Assembly: GCA_902564785.1 (NCBI GenBank)
Contig: CACFCI010000001.1
Span: forward strand, 86,679-150,678
DNA length: 64,000 nucleotides
Direction: 5' to 3'
From: an uncultured Pelagibacteraceae bacterium
GTDB lineage: Bacteria > Pseudomonadota > Alphaproteobacteria > Pelagibacterales > Pelagibacteraceae
Of this stretch, positions 52,853 to 61,145 are shown piece after piece. The notes below the pieces were generated by a model. That model ran no database searches, was not told where the DNA came from, and saw only the letters and a list, made by a program, of their open reading frames with translations. Numbering within the stretch: the stretch's first letter is position 1; every line of letters begins with the position of its first letter. A program made the position numbers and the translations under genes.

Positions 52853-53643
52853 TGTCAGAAAATTTAATAGAATTTAATAACATTAGTAAATTTTTTGGAA
52901 AAGTAATTGCTCTCAAAGATGTCACTATGAAATTAAAAAAAGGTGAGATCATGTGTTTACTTGGAGACAATGGTGCTGGTAAATCTACATTGATTAAAAC
53001 TTTAGCTGGTGTTCATAAACCTGATGAAGGAGAAATAGTAATTGAAGGTGAAAAAACTGTTTTTGACTCACCAAAAGATGCTTTGGATATGGGAATTGGA
53101 ACGGTTTACCAAGACTTAGCTTTAGTTCCATTGATGAGTGTTACAAGAAACTTTTTTATGGGAAGAGAACCATTAAAGGGACCGCCATTTTTAAAAACTT
53201 TTGATATTGAAAAAGCAAATCAAATTGCTGCAGAAAGAATGGGTCAAATTGGAATTGACGTAAGAGATCCTTCACAAGCTGTAGGAACAATGTCTGGAGG
53301 TGAAAGACAATGTTTAGCAATATCAAGAGCTATATATTTTGGAGCAAAAGTTTTAGTTTTAGATGAACCAACTTCTGCATTAGGTGTTCATCAAGCCTCA
53401 ATGGTTTTAAAATATGTTGTAAAAGCAGCTTCGCAAGGATTAGCTGTAATTTTAATTACTCATAACGTTCATCATGCATATCCTGTTGGAAATAGTTTTA
53501 CAGTTCTAAATAGAGGTAAAAGTTTAGGAACTTTTAGTAAAAAAGATATTAGTCGTGAGGAGCTTTTAGGGATGATGGCTGGTGGTGAAGAGCTTGATAA
53601 GCTTGAAGTTGAACTTGAAGAAATGAATAGGATTAATAATTAA
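52852..53643 (+). CDS. CUT2 ABC transporter ATP-binding protein, single domain, probably inositol
   Basis: A 263-residue ATPase with Walker A GDNGAGKS near residue 38, a signature [14 protein letters not shown] (MSGGE rather than LSGGQ), Walker [12 protein letters not shown] and ITHNVHHA as switch region. As with the other CUT2 ATPase in the window it has one domain only. Its stop codon overlaps the stop of the convergent PhyH gene by four bases. Confidence 0.92.
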   Translation: MSENLIEFNNISKFFGKVIALKDVTMKLKKGEIMCLLGDNGAGKSTLIKTLAGVHKPDEGEIVIEGEKTVFDSPKDALDMGIGTVYQDLALVPLMSVTRNFFMGREPLKGPPFLKTFDIEKANQIAAERMGQIGIDVRDPSQAVGTMSGGERQCLAISRAIYFGAKVLVLDEPTSALGVHQASMVLKYVVKAASQGLAVILITHNVHHAYPVGNSFTVLNRGKSLGTFSKKDISREELLGMMAGGEELDKLEVELEEMNRINN

Positions 53644-54479
53644 TCTAAAGCTTCATATAGTGTAGGGAACATTTCTCCCTCAACAGGATCTCCGTTTTTA
53701 TAACCTGCTTCTTGCATTGCTTTCCTATAATTAAAACTTGTCCAATCTCCATCATAACTTATTTTTGCATCCTCTTTTGAAACTCTTAATGTATATCGGC
53801 TTAAAGTTTTATCAGGAATACTCTCATTCAAACTTCCATGTAGTGTTCTCATATCGAAAACTACTGCATCCCCTAATTCGCAATCCCATTGTAAAAACTC
53901 ATATTTATCTTTATTTCCTAAAATATCAGGAGGTAATTCATATTTTTTTCCATTGACTAAACATTCATTACCTTCAACTTTATGTCCATCCTTAAACAAA
54001 ACTCTCAAAAAAAATTTATTCCATAAATGTGAGCCCCTCACCCAAACAACTCCCTCATTTTTTTTTGTTGGTTGCAGTGGAAGCCACAAAACACACATTG
54101 TTCCATCCATATCAAAATAACTGATATCATGATGAAAAGGTGTTGAAGATTTTGATCCTGCCTCTCTCAAAAACCAATTATCCATTACTAAATTAATTTT
54201 TTTTGCAGACATTAATTCTGCAGCTATCTGTGCATAAGGTGATTTATAAACAAATTCTTTAAATTCAGGAATTAAATGCCAAGTCCAGTAATCTTCTAAA
54301 TAAGATGGAACATTTTTTTTAGTTGTGTGAGATTTAAATCTAGGACTAGGATTAGAAATATCTTTTTCTATACCTGTCTTAAGTTTATCAATCCAATTAA
54401 TATCGAATTTGTTTTTTAGAAATATTGCGCCATCTTCTTTAAATTTTTTTATTTCATTTTTGGTTAGAATTTTGTTCAT
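53640..54479 (-). CDS. Phytanoyl-CoA dioxygenase (PhyH) family protein
   Basis: A 279-residue Fe(II)/2-oxoglutarate oxygenase. [13 protein letters not shown] provides the HxD ligands, [12 protein letters not shown] the distal histidine and LSRYTLRVS the 2-oxoglutarate arginine. [24 protein letters not shown] is typical of PhyH. It is not closely related to the PhyH protein at 28556-29536. It stands alone, convergent with the inositol importer and divergent from the GYD protein gene; its substrate is unknown. Confidence 0.87.
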   Translation of the reverse strand: MNKILTKNEIKKFKEDGAIFLKNKFDINWIDKLKTGIEKDISNPSPRFKSHTTKKNVPSYLEDYWTWHLIPEFKEFVYKSPYAQIAAELMSAKKINLVMDNWFLREAGSKSSTPFHHDISYFDMDGTMCVLWLPLQPTKKNEGVVWVRGSHLWNKFFLRVLFKDGHKVEGNECLVNGKKYELPPDILGNKDKYEFLQWDCELGDAVVFDMRTLHGSLNESIPDKTLSRYTLRVSKEDAKISYDGDWTSFNYRKAMQEAGYKNGDPVEGEMFPTLYEALD

Positions 54480-54506
54480 AATAATAAAAGTTAAGTTTTA
54501 TAGTAT

Positions 54507-54520
54507 TTTAATGCATTAAA
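54507..54520. promoter_or_regulatory. 14-bp palindrome in the PhyH/GYD divergent promoter
   Basis: TTTAATGCATTAAA is a perfect 14-base palindrome in the 151-base gap between the divergent PhyH and GYD genes. It may be an operator for either gene, although short AT-rich palindromes arise readily by chance. Confidence 0.3.
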
Positions 54521-54630
54521 GTGTCTAGTAATAGTTGAAATTATTATATTTAAAATCCACATAACTAATATTTGATTTTTTCATTAATTATTTTTCTTCT
54601 ATAATGATACTTTATAAGAAGGAGGTAACT

Positions 54631-54957
54631 ATGGCTAAATTTATAGTAATGGGCAATTACACAGCTCAAGCTTTTAAAGGATTTATAGGTAATCCGGACC
54701 AAGACAGAGCTGCAGCAGCTACTGCTTTATCAGAGGCAGTAGGAGGAAAGATGGAATCTTTTATGATCACAAGAGGAGCTTATGATTTTGTAGGAGTTGT
54801 GAGTGGTAGTATTGGATTTGAAGGTGCAGCAGCAGTTAAGCTAGCGGTTGAAGCTTCTGGAGCTATAACAAATTTTACCATATTAGAGGAAATGGATATG
54901 GGTAAAGCTGCAGGCATGGCATCAAAGGCTATGGCTAATTATAAACCAGCAGGTTAA
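54631..54957 (+). CDS. GYD domain-containing protein
   Basis: A 108-residue protein of the GYD family (dimeric ferredoxin-like fold). I choose the ATG directly behind AAGGAGGTAACT, a near-perfect Shine-Dalgarno sequence, rather than the track start nine codons upstream. YTAQAFKGFIGNPDQDR and ITRGAYDFVGVVSG match the family pattern. The function of GYD proteins is unknown. It precedes the molybdopterin genes by 62 bases and could be cotranscribed with them through the hairpin described below. Confidence 0.85.
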   Translation: MAKFIVMGNYTAQAFKGFIGNPDQDRAAAATALSEAVGGKMESFMITRGAYDFVGVVSGSIGFEGAAAVKLAVEASGAITNFTILEEMDMGKAAGMASKAMANYKPAG

Positions 54958-54966
54958 AGCAAGATT

Positions 54967-55019
54967 TTAAGTTAATTCTATCATGATTAATTTTATTAAT
55001 TATGATAGCTTTAACTTAA
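54967..55019 (+). promoter_or_regulatory. Long AT-rich hairpin abutting the moaA start codon
   Basis: A nine-base outer stem (TTAAGTTAA / TTAACTTAA), a two-by-two internal loop and a 14-pair inner stem with one wobble and a three-base loop fill 54967-55019. The hairpin ends at the base before the moaA ATG. No T-run follows and no Shine-Dalgarno is left exposed, so it may control moaA translation or the end of the GYD transcript. Confidence 0.6.
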
Positions 55020-56012
55020 ATGAAAATGTTAAGAGATAATTTTGGTAGGACTTTTCCATATATAAGACTTTCGATTACCGATGTATGTAATTTTAAGTGT
55101 GGGTATTGTTTACCTAATGGCTATCAAATTGATAAGAGCGATAATAGAAAATTTCTTCACTTAGAGGAAATTAGACGTCTAGCAAAAGTTTTTTCAAAAT
55201 TGGGTGTATGCAAAATTAGACTTACTGGAGGTGAACCAACGGTAAGAAAAGATTTTTTTGATATAATCAAGATCTTAAAAAATGAAGCTGGAATAAAAAA
55301 AGTTGTAATTACCACAAACGGTTATCATTTAGATGAAAAAGCAAAGATGTTAGTAGATAGTGGCTTAAACGGTATTAATATTAGCATTGATAGTCTAGAT
55401 AGAAATACATTCAAAAATGTTACAGGTCATGATCGATTACCAGAGATTTTAAAAGGAATTAACATCCTACAAGATTTAAATTTTGAAAATATTAAGATTA
55501 ATGCAGTTCTTTTAAATGGAATAAATGCATCAGAAAAAGATTTTGGGTCTTGGGGAAATTTTATAAAAAAGAATAAAGTGGATTTTCGATATATAGAACT
55601 AATGCAAACAGGTGATAACCTAGATTATTTTGAAAAATATCATGTATCTTCAAAAATTTTCAAAGAATACTTAAATAAAAATAATTGGATTTATCAAACC
55701 TTAGGTAAAGATGCTGGGCCGTCACTAAATTATATCAATCCAGGGTATAAAGGGAAATTTGGAATCATAGCACCCTACTCTAAAGATTTTTGTAGAAGCT
55801 GTAATAGATTAAGAATTACATCAAGAGGAGATCTTAGATTATGCCTATTTGGAAATACTGGAATAAGTATAAGACATTTATTACAAAAAGATGATCAAAT
55901 TGAAGAATTACAAGATCTTATAATGGGTCAAATGAAATTTAAAAAAGAATCTCACCATTTGGAGCTTGGCGAAACAGGTTTAACTAAAAATTTATCTACC
56001 ACGGGTGGCTAA
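55020..56012 (+). CDS. moaA: GTP 3',8-cyclase (molybdopterin biosynthesis MoaA)
   Basis: A 330-residue radical SAM enzyme that starts molybdopterin synthesis from GTP. The N-terminal cluster motif is CNFKCGYC, the C-terminal cluster CRSCNRLRITSRGDLRLC, and the chain ends in the conserved GG. The family usually begins near MLRDNFGRTFPY, so the real start may be the ATG two codons downstream at 55026. It is coupled to moaC through TAATG. It is preceded by a remarkable hairpin. Confidence 0.95.
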   Translation: MKMLRDNFGRTFPYIRLSITDVCNFKCGYCLPNGYQIDKSDNRKFLHLEEIRRLAKVFSKLGVCKIRLTGGEPTVRKDFFDIIKILKNEAGIKKVVITTNGYHLDEKAKMLVDSGLNGINISIDSLDRNTFKNVTGHDRLPEILKGINILQDLNFENIKINAVLLNGINASEKDFGSWGNFIKKNKVDFRYIELMQTGDNLDYFEKYHVSSKIFKEYLNKNNWIYQTLGKDAGPSLNYINPGYKGKFGIIAPYSKDFCRSCNRLRITSRGDLRLCLFGNTGISIRHLLQKDDQIEELQDLIMGQMKFKKESHHLELGETGLTKNLSTTGG

Positions 56013-56557
56013 TGTCAAAATTAAAAATTATAAATCAACAAGAACTTAAAGATTGGGCAAAAGAAATATTTCAAAAAAACTCTTTCAATATGGTTGATGT
56101 TTCTTCAAAAAAAGAAACTTTTAGAAGAGCACTTGCGTCAGGGAAAATTTATGTTGGAAAAGAGGTTTTTGATCTAATTAAAAATAAGAAGATGCCTAAA
56201 GGAGATCCTATTACTTTAGCTGAGGTATCAGCTGTGTTGGGTGTAAAAAAAACAAGTGAACTTATTCCTCTTTGTCACCCACTTCCAATTGACCATACGG
56301 CTACTAAGATAATTATGAATGAATTAGAAAGTTCATTAGAAGTATTTTGCGTAGTTTCTGCAGTAGCAAAAACAGGTGTTGAAATGGAAGCTATAATGGG
56401 TGTTAACTCTGCCTTAATCACAATTTATGATTTAAGCAAAATAGTAAATCCACATCTTAAAATTGATAACGTAAAATTATTAATTAAAGAAGGTGGAAAA
56501 AGTGGATTATGGAAAAACCCTGATGGTCTCCCAGATTTTTTAAAAAATATTTTTTAA
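56012..56557 (+). CDS. moaC: Cyclic pyranopterin monophosphate synthase (MoaC)
   Basis: A 181-residue MoaC that makes cyclic pyranopterin monophosphate with MoaA. MVDVSSKKETFRRA, IPLCHPLPIDH with the active-site histidine, VEMEAIMGVNSAL and the YDLSK pair are all present. The N-terminus is about a dozen residues longer than in E. coli, with little similarity. It starts in the TAATG overlap with moaA and ends in another TAATG with moaD. Confidence 0.94.
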   Translation: MSKLKIINQQELKDWAKEIFQKNSFNMVDVSSKKETFRRALASGKIYVGKEVFDLIKNKKMPKGDPITLAEVSAVLGVKKTSELIPLCHPLPIDHTATKIIMNELESSLEVFCVVSAVAKTGVEMEAIMGVNSALITIYDLSKIVNPHLKIDNVKLLIKEGGKSGLWKNPDGLPDFLKNIF

Positions 56558-56826
56558 TGAAAATATCAGTTGAACTATTTGGCGCAGCTAGAGAATTTAG
56601 TACTAAATCCCATTTAGACTTTGAATTAATTGAAAATTCCTCAATAAAAGATCTTAGAAACCAAATGATAGAGTTTATTGATATCAAATTTAATGGAAAT
56701 GAAACTTTTAAAAAAATTATTAAATCATCAGCTTTTTGTTCGTCTGATGATAAAATTGTCTCAGACAATTATAAAATAGTTAAAAAACAAAACTTTAGCA
56801 TTATACCTCCTATAGGAGGCGGTTAA
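56557..56826 (+). CDS. moaD: Molybdopterin synthase sulfur carrier subunit (MoaD)
   Basis: An 89-residue ubiquitin-like protein ending in GGG, the terminal glycine pair being the site of thiocarboxylation. LFGAAREFS is the usual MoaD opening and IIPPIGGG the closing segment. It lies between moaC and moaE, each joined by TAATG. The protein is too short for other annotation, and the context is decisive. Confidence 0.92.
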   Translation: MKISVELFGAAREFSTKSHLDFELIENSSIKDLRNQMIEFIDIKFNGNETFKKIIKSSAFCSSDDKIVSDNYKIVKKQNFSIIPPIGGG

Positions 56827-57272
56827 TGCTACATACTAAAATTATTGATGCTTCAAAAAATCAGAAGATAGAAATTTCAAAAGCAGAAGATTTTTTAAAT
56901 CAATCGAAATTTGGCGCTATAATATATTTTGTTGGGACTGTAAGAGATTTAAATGAAAATAAAACAGTTACTGGTATTACCTATGATGCCAAAGAAAGTA
57001 TGGTTATAAAAAGTTTTGAGGAAATTTATGAAGAAGCCTATAACAAGCTAAATATTAAAGAAAAAGCAGTATTTATTGAGCATGTTAAAGGATATGTGGG
57101 TTTAAAAGAAAAAAGCATCATTATTGGTGTAGCTTGTAAACATAGAGATCAAGCTTTTGTGTTATCTAGATATATAATTGAAGAAATTAAAAAAAGATCT
57201 CCTATTTGGAAAAAAGAACATTATGAAAATAAGGACAGTGAGTGGTTAAAAGGAATATCTCTAAATAATTAA
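56826..57272 (+). CDS. moaE: Molybdopterin synthase catalytic subunit (MoaE)
   Basis: A 148-residue MoaE that converts cyclic pyranopterin monophosphate to molybdopterin using MoaD thiocarboxylate. GAIIYFVGTVRDLNENKTV, HRDQAFVLSRYIIEEIKKRSPIWKKE with the catalytic lysine are conserved. It begins in the TAATG overlap with moaD and is followed by msrP after a single base. Confidence 0.94.
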   Translation: MLHTKIIDASKNQKIEISKAEDFLNQSKFGAIIYFVGTVRDLNENKTVTGITYDAKESMVIKSFEEIYEEAYNKLNIKEKAVFIEHVKGYVGLKEKSIIIGVACKHRDQAFVLSRYIIEEIKKRSPIWKKEHYENKDSEWLKGISLNN

Positions 57273-57273
57273 A

Positions 57274-58179
57274 ATGATAAAATTTAAAAATTCAGGAATT
57301 ACACCAGAGAATATTTATAAAAAGAGAAGATCTTTCATTAAATCTATAGGTCTTGGTGCAAGCACATTAGCAATGTCTACTATACCTTTTGTAAATAAAT
57401 CTTTAGCAAGTGAGAGAGATAAATTAACAAGTTATAAAGATATTACGACTTATAATAATTATTATGAGTTTGGAACATCAAAGAGTGATCCTTATAGAAA
57501 TTCTCAAATATTTAAAACAAGTCCTTGGGATATAGCTATTGAGGGTGAAGTTGAAAAACCAATAAAATTATCTATGGAAGAAATCTCAGAAATGTTTATT
57601 TCTGAGGAAAGAATATATCGATTAAGATGTGTTGAGGGTTGGTCTATGGTTATTCCATGGATGGGTTTTTCTTTAAGTAAATTACTATCAAAAGTAAATC
57701 CAACTAATAAAGCAAAATTTGTTGAATTTGAAAGTGTATATGACCCTGCACAAATGAAAGGTCAAAGATACCCTGTTTTAAACTGGCCTTACAATGAAGG
57801 TTTAAGAATTGATGAAGCCATGCATCCTTTGACAACAGTTGTGACAGGTTTATATGGTAAAAAACTGCCTAATCAAAACGGAGCACCACTAAGAATTTTT
57901 ATTCCATGGAAATATGGTTTTAAAAGTGCAAAAGCTATTGTTAAAATAAAATTTGTCGAAAACATGCCTACCTCATCATGGATGTGGGCTTCACCTAGAG
58001 AATATGGATTTTACTCAAATGTTAATCCTAATGTTGATCACCCAAGATGGTCACAAGCAACTGAAAGAATAATAGGCGAAGGTGTTTGGGCACCTAGAGT
58101 AAAGACCTTAATGTTTAATGGTTATGGAGATGAAGTTGCAAGTCTCTATAGCGGTATGGATTTAAAAAAAAATTTCTAA
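57274..58179 (+). CDS. msrP: Periplasmic methionine sulfoxide reductase molybdoprotein MsrP (YedY)
   Basis: A 301-residue periplasmic molybdoenzyme that repairs oxidised methionine in envelope proteins. A Tat signal (KRRSFIKSIGLGAS) leads to the mature protein, and the molybdenum ligand cysteine is in RLRCVEGWSM. RYPVLNWPYNEGLRI and IPWKYGFKSAK are conserved in the family. It follows the moa genes as a plausible consumer of the cofactor and precedes its haem membrane partner msrQ after six bases. Confidence 0.93.
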   Translation: MIKFKNSGITPENIYKKRRSFIKSIGLGASTLAMSTIPFVNKSLASERDKLTSYKDITTYNNYYEFGTSKSDPYRNSQIFKTSPWDIAIEGEVEKPIKLSMEEISEMFISEERIYRLRCVEGWSMVIPWMGFSLSKLLSKVNPTNKAKFVEFESVYDPAQMKGQRYPVLNWPYNEGLRIDEAMHPLTTVVTGLYGKKLPNQNGAPLRIFIPWKYGFKSAKAIVKIKFVENMPTSSWMWASPREYGFYSNVNPNVDHPRWSQATERIIGEGVWAPRVKTLMFNGYGDEVASLYSGMDLKKNF

Positions 58180-58185
58180 ATTAAA

Positions 58186-58767
58186 TTGAGTAGATATTCT
58201 AAAACTTTAGTTTTTTTTCTCTCTCTTTGGCCAATTTATGTGATTTCCTATCAAATAATTTTTAATAAATTAGGTCCAGAGCCTGTTGATAGAATCATAA
58301 ATCACTTTGGAGAATGGACTTTGATATTTATTCTTTTAACTCTTTCAATGACACCGCTTAAGAAAATCACAAAATCAGCAGAGTGGATCAAGTTTAGAAG
58401 GATGCTTGGTTTGTTCACTTTTTTTTATGCATCTATTCATATGTTAAGTTATGTTGGTCTTGATTACAGATTTGATTTTGAGCCATTGATAAACGATGTC
58501 TTAAAAAAGAAGTTTATCTTTATTGGATTTTCAGCTTGGCTGTTATTAATCCCACTTGCTGTAACTTCATCTGAGAGAATGGTTAGACTATTAAAACAAA
58601 ATTGGAAAAAAATTCATAGATTAATTTATATAATTGGGGTTTTTGGCGTACTTCATTATATTTGGCTATCAAAAACGATATTTTTCAAACCACTTATATT
58701 TTTAATTATTTTAGTAATTCTTTTACTTTTTAGAATTAAAATTACTAGATCAGCTTCTAAAATCTGA
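58186..58767 (+). CDS. msrQ: MsrQ (YedZ) haem-binding membrane subunit
   Basis: A 193-residue membrane protein with about six helices that passes quinol electrons to MsrP. Haem-ligand candidates are the histidines in FYASIHMLSYVG, KKIHRLIYI and VLHYIWLSK. It starts at TTG, which is supported by the six-base gap after msrP and the lack of a better codon. It overlaps the convergent mocA gene by 18 bases. Confidence 0.92.
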   Translation: MSRYSKTLVFFLSLWPIYVISYQIIFNKLGPEPVDRIINHFGEWTLIFILLTLSMTPLKKITKSAEWIKFRRMLGLFTFFYASIHMLSYVGLDYRFDFEPLINDVLKKKFIFIGFSAWLLLIPLAVTSSERMVRLLKQNWKKIHRLIYIIGVFGVLHYIWLSKTIFFKPLIFLIILVILLLFRIKITRSASKI

Positions 58768-59325
58768 GGCTTTATCAAAATCTTTAAAAGATTTAATACT
58801 CATAGTTTTAATAAAATTTGTTCTATTTTTGAGCCTTTTAACCATAAATTTTGCTCCAAACTGACCTTTAATATTTTTAAATTTTTTTATTAAAGAACTG
58901 TCAAAACCAGTAGGATTACCTACTCTAGTTTTATATTTTAAAGCATGTATTAAAAATTTTTTAGAATTTATAGATCTACAAATTTTATTTATATCTGATT
59001 GTTTAACAAATGGCATATCAGACTGAGCTACAATAAAGCCCTTGTCGTTTTTAGATATTTTTTTTAATCCTATTTTTATAGAAGAGGCCATCCCTTTTTT
59101 GTAATTTTTGTTGTAGGTAAAAATAATTTTTTTATTTTTTTTTATTATTTTTTTCAGTTCTTTGTGTTGATGACCAAGAACTATAATAATTTTGTTTACT
59201 TTACTTTTTGTTAATACATTTAATGAATAATTTATTAACGGTTTATTTTTATATAACTTAATAAGTTTATTTTCTGACTTCATTCTTTTTGATTGGCCAG
59301 CTGCAAGTAATATTGCTTTAATCAC
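58750..59325 (-). CDS. mocA: Molybdenum cofactor cytidylyltransferase-like (MocA)
   Basis: A 191-residue nucleotidyltransferase with LLAAGQSKRMKSENKLI as nucleotide-binding loop and AQSDMPFV as catalytic motif. MocA adds CMP to Mo-molybdopterin to make the cytosine dinucleotide form used by CO dehydrogenase and xanthine oxidase relatives. The position after the xdhC halves and coxSLM on the same strand fits this exactly. It overlaps the xdhC-C gene by four bases. Confidence 0.88.
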   Translation of the reverse strand: MIKAILLAAGQSKRMKSENKLIKLYKNKPLINYSLNVLTKSKVNKIIIVLGHQHKELKKIIKKNKKIIFTYNKNYKKGMASSIKIGLKKISKNDKGFIVAQSDMPFVKQSDINKICRSINSKKFLIHALKYKTRVGNPTGFDSSLIKKFKNIKGQFGAKFMVKRLKNRTNFIKTMSIKSFKDFDKASDFRS

Positions 59326-60002
59326 TTTTTATAAGTTTCTGATACTAATTGAGCTATAATAGATAAAGCAATTTCTGGAGCAGATTTACCACCAAGCTTA
59401 ATTCCAATTGGTCCGTGAATTGAATTAATTTCATCATTAGTAAATCCAGCTTCGGCTAATCTTTGACATCTGTTTTCATGAGTTTTTTTACTACCAAGTG
59501 CTCCAATATAATAAAATTTATTTTTTAATGCGTATTGCAAAGCAGGATCATCTATTTTTGGATCATGTGTTAAAGCTATTAAGGCTGTACTTGAATTTGT
59601 TTCAATTTCTTCAAAAGCTTCTTTTGGCCACTTGTTAATAACTTTAATATCAGGAAATCTTTGCTCAGATGCAAAATATCCTCTTGGATCTATAATACTA
59701 ATCTCAAAATTTAAACTTTTTGCAAAATCAACTAAATATTGTGCAATATGTACAGCACCAACAATAATTACTTTTATTGGTTTTATATAAGTTTCAACAA
59801 ATATCTCTGAATTTTCTATAACCCCGTTTTTTTTTGATTTAAAAAAATTTTCTATTTCAACAGCGTATTTTGAAAATTCTCCTTTTGGAGAAGTGCCAGG
59901 TAAATAAATTTCACTATCACCATTTTCTAAATTTGTAAGTATTGCAAACTCAGTTTTTGATGATTTTTTTTTTAATATTTCTTCGAGTGTTTTAATTTTC
60001 AT
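59322..60002 (-). CDS. XdhC/CoxI family protein, Rossmann-domain half
   Basis: A 226-residue protein corresponding to the C-terminal Rossmann half of XdhC/CoxI-type cofactor-maturation proteins. IIVGAVHIAQYLVDFAKSL, IDPRGYFASEQRFPD and YIGALGSKKTHENR are typical. XdhC-type proteins bind the molybdenum cofactor and aid its sulfuration and insertion. Here the N-terminal half is a separate gene whose stop overlaps this start by one base (TAATG). Confidence 0.88.
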   Translation of the reverse strand: MKIKTLEEILKKKSSKTEFAILTNLENGDSEIYLPGTSPKGEFSKYAVEIENFFKSKKNGVIENSEIFVETYIKPIKVIIVGAVHIAQYLVDFAKSLNFEISIIDPRGYFASEQRFPDIKVINKWPKEAFEEIETNSSTALIALTHDPKIDDPALQYALKNKFYYIGALGSKKTHENRCQRLAEAGFTNDEINSIHGPIGIKLGGKSAPEIALSIIAQLVSETYKK

Positions 60003-60331
60003 TAGTGTATTTGCTCAATATATACCGCTATTTCTCCACCACATGCTAGACCCACTTCCCAGGCGCTCTCGTTCGAAACTTTAAATTCTATTTTTTTACA
60101 AGGTTTGTTGTCTTTAATTAACGATAGACACTCACTTACAACTGCAGACTCCACACATCCACCAGAAACTGAACCTGAAAAATCTCCTTTTTCGTTCACA
60201 ATCATTCTGCTACCAACTTGTCTAGGTGATGATCCCCAGGTTTGAATTACAGTTGCTAAAACTACTTTTTGATTAGCTTTGATCCAATCTTTAGCTTCGT
60301 CTAATATTTTCTCATCAAATGAATTTTTCAT
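60002..60331 (-). CDS. XdhC/CoxI family protein, N-terminal half
   Basis: A 109-residue protein equal to the N-terminal XdhC/CoxI domain: VLATVIQTWGSSPRQVGSRMIV, GSVSGGCVESAV and LACGGEIAVYIEQ are conserved, including two cysteines thought to bind the cofactor. It follows coxM after 21 bases. The coding frames of the two halves meet in TAATG, so this is a gene split rather than a random frameshift. Confidence 0.9.
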   Translation of the reverse strand: MKNSFDEKILDEAKDWIKANQKVVLATVIQTWGSSPRQVGSRMIVNEKGDFSGSVSGGCVESAVVSECLSLIKDNKPCKKIEFKVSNESAWEVGLACGGEIAVYIEQIH

Positions 60332-60352
60332 CTGATAAAATATAGTTTTTAA

Positions 60353-61138
60353 CTAACAAGCATCAACGGCTTTTTTAGCCTGAGTGACAACTAAACTAGC
60401 TCTAAAATCTGCAGAAGCATGCATATCAGAATTCATTTCTGAACTATCTAGATCCATTCCATCTATTGAAGAAGAAGAAAAATTACCCGATAAAGCTTTC
60501 GACATTTCTTTATCGTTATAAACACATGATTTTGCACCGGTAACTGCAACGTTTACATCTCCTTTATGTTTAGCCACATATACTCCAACGATTGCATATC
60601 TAGATGCAGGATTAGGATGTTTTTGATAGCTAGATTTTTCTGGTATTTGAAATTCTATAGCTTCTATTAACTCACCCTTTTTTAAAGCTGTCTCGAACAT
60701 TCCTTTAAAAAACTTTGCCGCTTCAATTTTTCTTTCATTCGTATGTATTGTTGCGTTTAAAGCAATACAGGCTGATGGATAATCTGCTGATGGATCATTA
60801 TTTGCTATTGACCCACCTATCGTTCCTCTATTTCTAACTTGAGGATCACCAATTCCTTCAGCCAAACTAGATAATGATGGAATTGCTTTTTTTACATCTT
60901 TAGAATTTGAAACTTCAACATGTTTAGTTGCAGCTCCTATTGTAATTGACTTCCCACTTACTTTTATACCACTTAATTTTTTAATATTTTTTATATCAAT
61001 TAAATCTTTGTAAGTAGCTAATCCTAATTTCATAGAAGGAATAGTAGTCATTCCTCCTGCTAAAAAAGCAGAACTAGATGAAGCAAGTTTAGATGCCTCT
61101 TTACTATCTTTTGCTGAATGATAATTAAAATCTTTCAT
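60353..61138 (-). CDS. coxM: CO dehydrogenase-type FAD-binding medium subunit
   Basis: A 261-residue FAD subunit of a molybdenum hydroxylase. AGGMTTIPSMKLGL and GGSIANNDPSADYPSA are the two flavin-binding motifs (AGGxxxxP and GGxxANNDPxAD). It carries electrons between the iron-sulfur subunit and FAD. It follows coxL by seven bases in the order S-L-M, which is that of form II (CoxL-like) enzymes. Confidence 0.93.
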   Translation of the reverse strand: MKDFNYHSAKDSKEASKLASSSSAFLAGGMTTIPSMKLGLATYKDLIDIKNIKKLSGIKVSGKSITIGAATKHVEVSNSKDVKKAIPSLSSLAEGIGDPQVRNRGTIGGSIANNDPSADYPSACIALNATIHTNERKIEAAKFFKGMFETALKKGELIEAIEFQIPEKSSYQKHPNPASRYAIVGVYVAKHKGDVNVAVTGAKSCVYNDKEMSKALSGNFSSSSIDGMDLDSSEMNSDMHASADFRASLVVTQAKKAVDAC

Positions 61139-61145
61139 AAACCTC

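Noticed and set aside
54967-55019. Moco riboswitch before moaA
   Set aside because: The element is a simple AT-rich hairpin and does not show the multi-stem GC-containing Moco motif as I know it.
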